Below are positions 28,756 to 30,847 of a stretch of 30,847 bases of DNA, piece after piece; positions within the stretch are counted from its first letter, which is position 1; each line of letters begins with the position of its first letter. A model generated the notes under the pieces. That model had not been told where the DNA came from and searched no databases. It saw only the letters and a list, made by a program, of their open reading frames with translations. Source of the stretch: an uncultured Clostridia bacterium (GTDB lineage: Bacteria > Bacillota > Clostridia > Lachnospirales > Lachnospiraceae); the NCBI GenBank assembly GCA_937895705.1, contig CALBKM010000041.1, forward strand, positions 1 to 30,847. Reading direction: 5' to 3'. The translations under genes and the position numbers were made by a program.

Positions 28756-30847
28756 ATGAAACGTATTTTTGCAGTTATCATTACGGTGACTATCTTACTT
28801 TCGTTTTGTCCTGTGAGGACTGCTGAGGCGGAGACAAAGAGTAAGGAGTTAGGGGTTCACGAAGTATTGCGGTTTGATTTCGGAGGAGCAGGAACGGAAG
28901 CAGGATATATAGGAGTATCTGCGGAGGACGCGTATAGTGCTGAGACCGGTTACGGCTTTGCCAATCCCGCTGCGGTGGAAAACGTTGCGGCAAGCGGTAC
29001 CGGAGCCTTGGCGGATGCGGTTCGGTTCCTTTCGAATGTTCCGAATCATGTGTTTCATGTTGACTTGCCGATCGGTGTTTACAAAATAACGGTTACAACC
29101 GGTGATGTTACGTCCGCTACTATTCGCGCGGAGGGAGTGTCACAGCTTTTCTTCCTGACGGGAAGTAATGCAACGGATTCCTTTACCATTCCGGTTACGG
29201 ACGGCCAGCTGAATATTTACGCAGGCTCCGGCGTGGGGACGGAGTTTTCTATCAGCGCGTTGGAAATTGAGCGGACATCGGAGGGAACCACCACAAAACC
29301 CACCATCTGGATTGCCGGTGATTCCACGACAGCAAGCTACTATAATGTACCGGCGGATGCGAAGCGGGGCTGGGGACAGTATTTGTACAATTATGTGGAT
29401 ACAAGTAAATATGACATACGAAACATATCCGCAAGCGGTGTTACGGCAAAGGAAGTGTGGAATTCTTTATTTCCTACTGCCGAGTATTACGGAAAAAGCG
29501 GAGATATCATTCTTTTTGCGGTGGGAATCAATGATTATTCAAAGCAGCGAAGAGAACATTCCGATGCCATTGACCCGACGGAGTATATTACCTATATGAC
29601 GGAAATGGTGCAGCGTGCAAAGGCAAAGGGAATGACGGTTTATCTTGTAAAACAGCACGGGGATTTGGACGACTGCACAAGATATCCTTTGCTTCCGGAA
29701 AAATGGTTCGGTGCCGAACTGGATAAAATCGCTGCGTCAGAGAATGTGGACGTCATTGACCTGTATCATCCGTGGCTTGTATTTTGTATGGAGAATACCG
29801 TAAGAATCGCAAAGAACTATTATTGTGACGGACTTCATATGAATGCGCAGGGAGCGGACATGCTTGCGGAACTGGTGAGCGAGCAGCTGTTCCCGGAGAA
29901 GGAACCTGGCGGCACCATGGTTGATCCCTACAAGGATTTTGATACGACTTCCACCGTATATTATGAGACGGAAGTTTCCGGCGGACCGGTTGTGAATCCC
30001 CATAAGGGTTATGTTATGACGGTATATGCCCCGTGGGCCTTTGAATCTACGAATGCGTATGGAATCGGCGGTTCTATGAACAATACCGCATGGCAAATGT
30101 CTACGATTTGTTCCGGAGAACCAAAGTGGGAGGAGTTAAATCCGGCGGAGGGCGTATACAACTGGGAATCCATTGACGGAATGTTAGATGCCTGTGAAAA
30201 ATACGGTTATACCTACGGAATCCGGATTCTTCCCTATTCCCATCTTACCGGTTCTCATGATAATTATGGAGAAGACCATATGTTTGTACCGGACTGGGTG
30301 TTTGAGAAGGGTGCAAAAAAGCAACGGGCAACGCTCGTAAGCGATCCTTCTGTGGAGTTAGACCTTCCGGTATGGGACGATCCGATTTATGTGCAGGCCT
30401 GCAAGAATTTTGCGGATGCTCTTGCGGAGCACTATGACGGTGACCCACGGGTGGAGTTTATTGATATCAGCACGTTCGGCAATTGGGGCGAATGGCATAC
30501 TTCCACCTTTCACGGAAATCCGATGCCTTCCGAGGAAATTCAAAAGGACATGATTCGGTATTATAGCGAGGCCTTCGATAAAACGTGGCTTTGTCTTACC
30601 TCCGGAGCGTATGGTGAAGTATATGACTATGCAATATCACTGGGAATTCCGAAGCGCGTGAACGGTTTGATCGGAACGCATAACTATGAGTGGAATTTAA
30701 GACCGAATTATTATGCAAACTTGCCGGTAATCGGTGAAAACTTTTTGCCGTACAGAATGATGTTAACGCCTGAGGTTGGCGAAGAAGCCGGTATTGTGAA
30801 GGACTATGATAAGCATTATTTAAGATGGACACCGCAACGGTTCCGGG
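28756..30847 (+). CDS. Secreted SGNH/CE12-like esterase fused to a glycosidase-like domain (3' end outside window)
   Basis: The frame is open from ATG 28756 to the window end (over 697 codons). A signal peptide comes first (FAVIITVTILLSF, cut after about AEA), then a beta-rich galactose-binding-like domain (about 30-175: LRFDFGGAGTEAGYIGVSAE). An SGNH hydrolase follows, with Ser190 in GDSTTASY, GWGQ, Asn259 in GIND, and Asp358/His361 in DGLHMNAQGA. That combination fits rhamnogalacturonan acetylesterases (CE12). From about residue 410 a second domain begins with NPHKGYVMTVYAPW and continues with WEELNPAEGVYNWESID and STFGNWGEWH. This resembles the DUF4832 or GH42-like TIM-barrel group. It would act on pectin outside the cell; the substrate is inferred. 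Confidence 0.87.
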   Translation, partial: MKRIFAVIITVTILLSFCPVRTAEAETKSKELGVHEVLRFDFGGAGTEAGYIGVSAEDAYSAETGYGFANPAAVENVAASGTGALADAVRFLSNVPNHVFHVDLPIGVYKITVTTGDVTSATIRAEGVSQLFFLTGSNATDSFTIPVTDGQLNIYAGSGVGTEFSISALEIERTSEGTTTKPTIWIAGDSTTASYYNVPADAKRGWGQYLYNYVDTSKYDIRNISASGVTAKEVWNSLFPTAEYYGKSGDIILFAVGINDYSKQRREHSDAIDPTEYITYMTEMVQRAKAKGMTVYLVKQHGDLDDCTRYPLLPEKWFGAELDKIAASENVDVIDLYHPWLVFCMENTVRIAKNYYCDGLHMNAQGADMLAELVSEQLFPEKEPGGTMVDPYKDFDTTSTVYYETEVSGGPVVNPHKGYVMTVYAPWAFESTNAYGIGGSMNNTAWQMSTICSGEPKWEELNPAEGVYNWESIDGMLDACEKYGYTYGIRILPYSHLTGSHDNYGEDHMFVPDWVFEKGAKKQRATLVSDPSVELDLPVWDDPIYVQACKNFADALAEHYDGDPRVEFIDISTFGNWGEWHTSTFHGNPMPSEEIQKDMIRYYSEAFDKTWLCLTSGAYGEVYDYAISLGIPKRVNGLIGTHNYEWNLRPNYYANLPVIGENFLPYRMMLTPEVGEEAGIVKDYDKHYLRWTPQRFR

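Overview
The window looks like chromosomal DNA of a Gram-positive Clostridia, most likely a gut or rumen Lachnospiraceae. The evidence is the Firmicutes order of its translation genes, strong AAGGAGG ribosome binding sites, TTGACA/TATAAT promoters, cell-surface proteins with Thr-Pro repeat stalks and a pectin-type esterase. All convincing genes are on the + strand. I saw no rRNA, tRNA, CRISPR array, transposase or phage gene.

Layout. (1) 3-938: 3' end of a membrane-anchored protein with a Thr-Pro stalk. (2) 939-1188: promoter and a leader with overlapping hairpins and a repeat element. (3) 1189-9535: the conserved operon rimP-nusA-ylxR-ylxQ-infB-rbfA-nrnA-truB-ribF. (4) 9613-11301: Na+/phosphate symporter with a PhoU-like domain. 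(5) 11341-13746: a promoter with a 13-bp hairpin covering the ylxM ribosome binding site, then ylxM-ffh-rpsP-khpA. (6) 13747-14079: a terminator-like hairpin and a palindromic repeat-like element. (7) 14080-14595: rimM. (8) 14606-19951: an accessory block that separates rimM from trmD. It holds an MBL-fold lipoprotein, a Trp-rich small ORF between a promoter and a terminator, a double-GNAT acetyltransferase with a methyltransferase, an EcsC-family protein and a PAS-GGDEF diguanylate cyclase. (9) 19970-22684: trmD, a second Thr-Pro stalk protein, a RelA/SpoT-type alarmone synthetase and an overlapping 74-aa protein. (10) 22748-25555: dus, an AraC-type regulator and a cytoplasmic GH5 glycosidase. 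(11) 25624-28559: rplS behind a leader, lepB, rbgA and rnhB, closed by a terminator. (12) 28756 to the window end: a large secreted SGNH/CE12-like esterase fused to a TIM-barrel-like domain, cut by the window edge.

How it fits together. The core genes build and mature ribosomes and tRNA (rimP, infB, rbfA, rimM, rpsP, rplS, rbgA, truB, trmD, dus), control elongation (nusA), target and process exported proteins (ffh, lepB), make flavins (ribF) and degrade nucleic-acid leftovers (nrnA, rnhB). The usual rimM-trmD-rplS run is broken twice by accessory genes. trmD now sits between a c-di-GMP synthase gene and an alarmone synthetase gene.

The two best candidates for undescribed biology are the alarmone synthetase with its overlapping small partner (21865-22684), which resembles a toxin-antitoxin pair, and the Trp-rich leader ORF at 15513. 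In the latter, a 7-base segment just after the Trp codons can pair with the left arm of the downstream terminator, as expected for a ribosome-stalling attenuator of the GNAT/methyltransferase genes.
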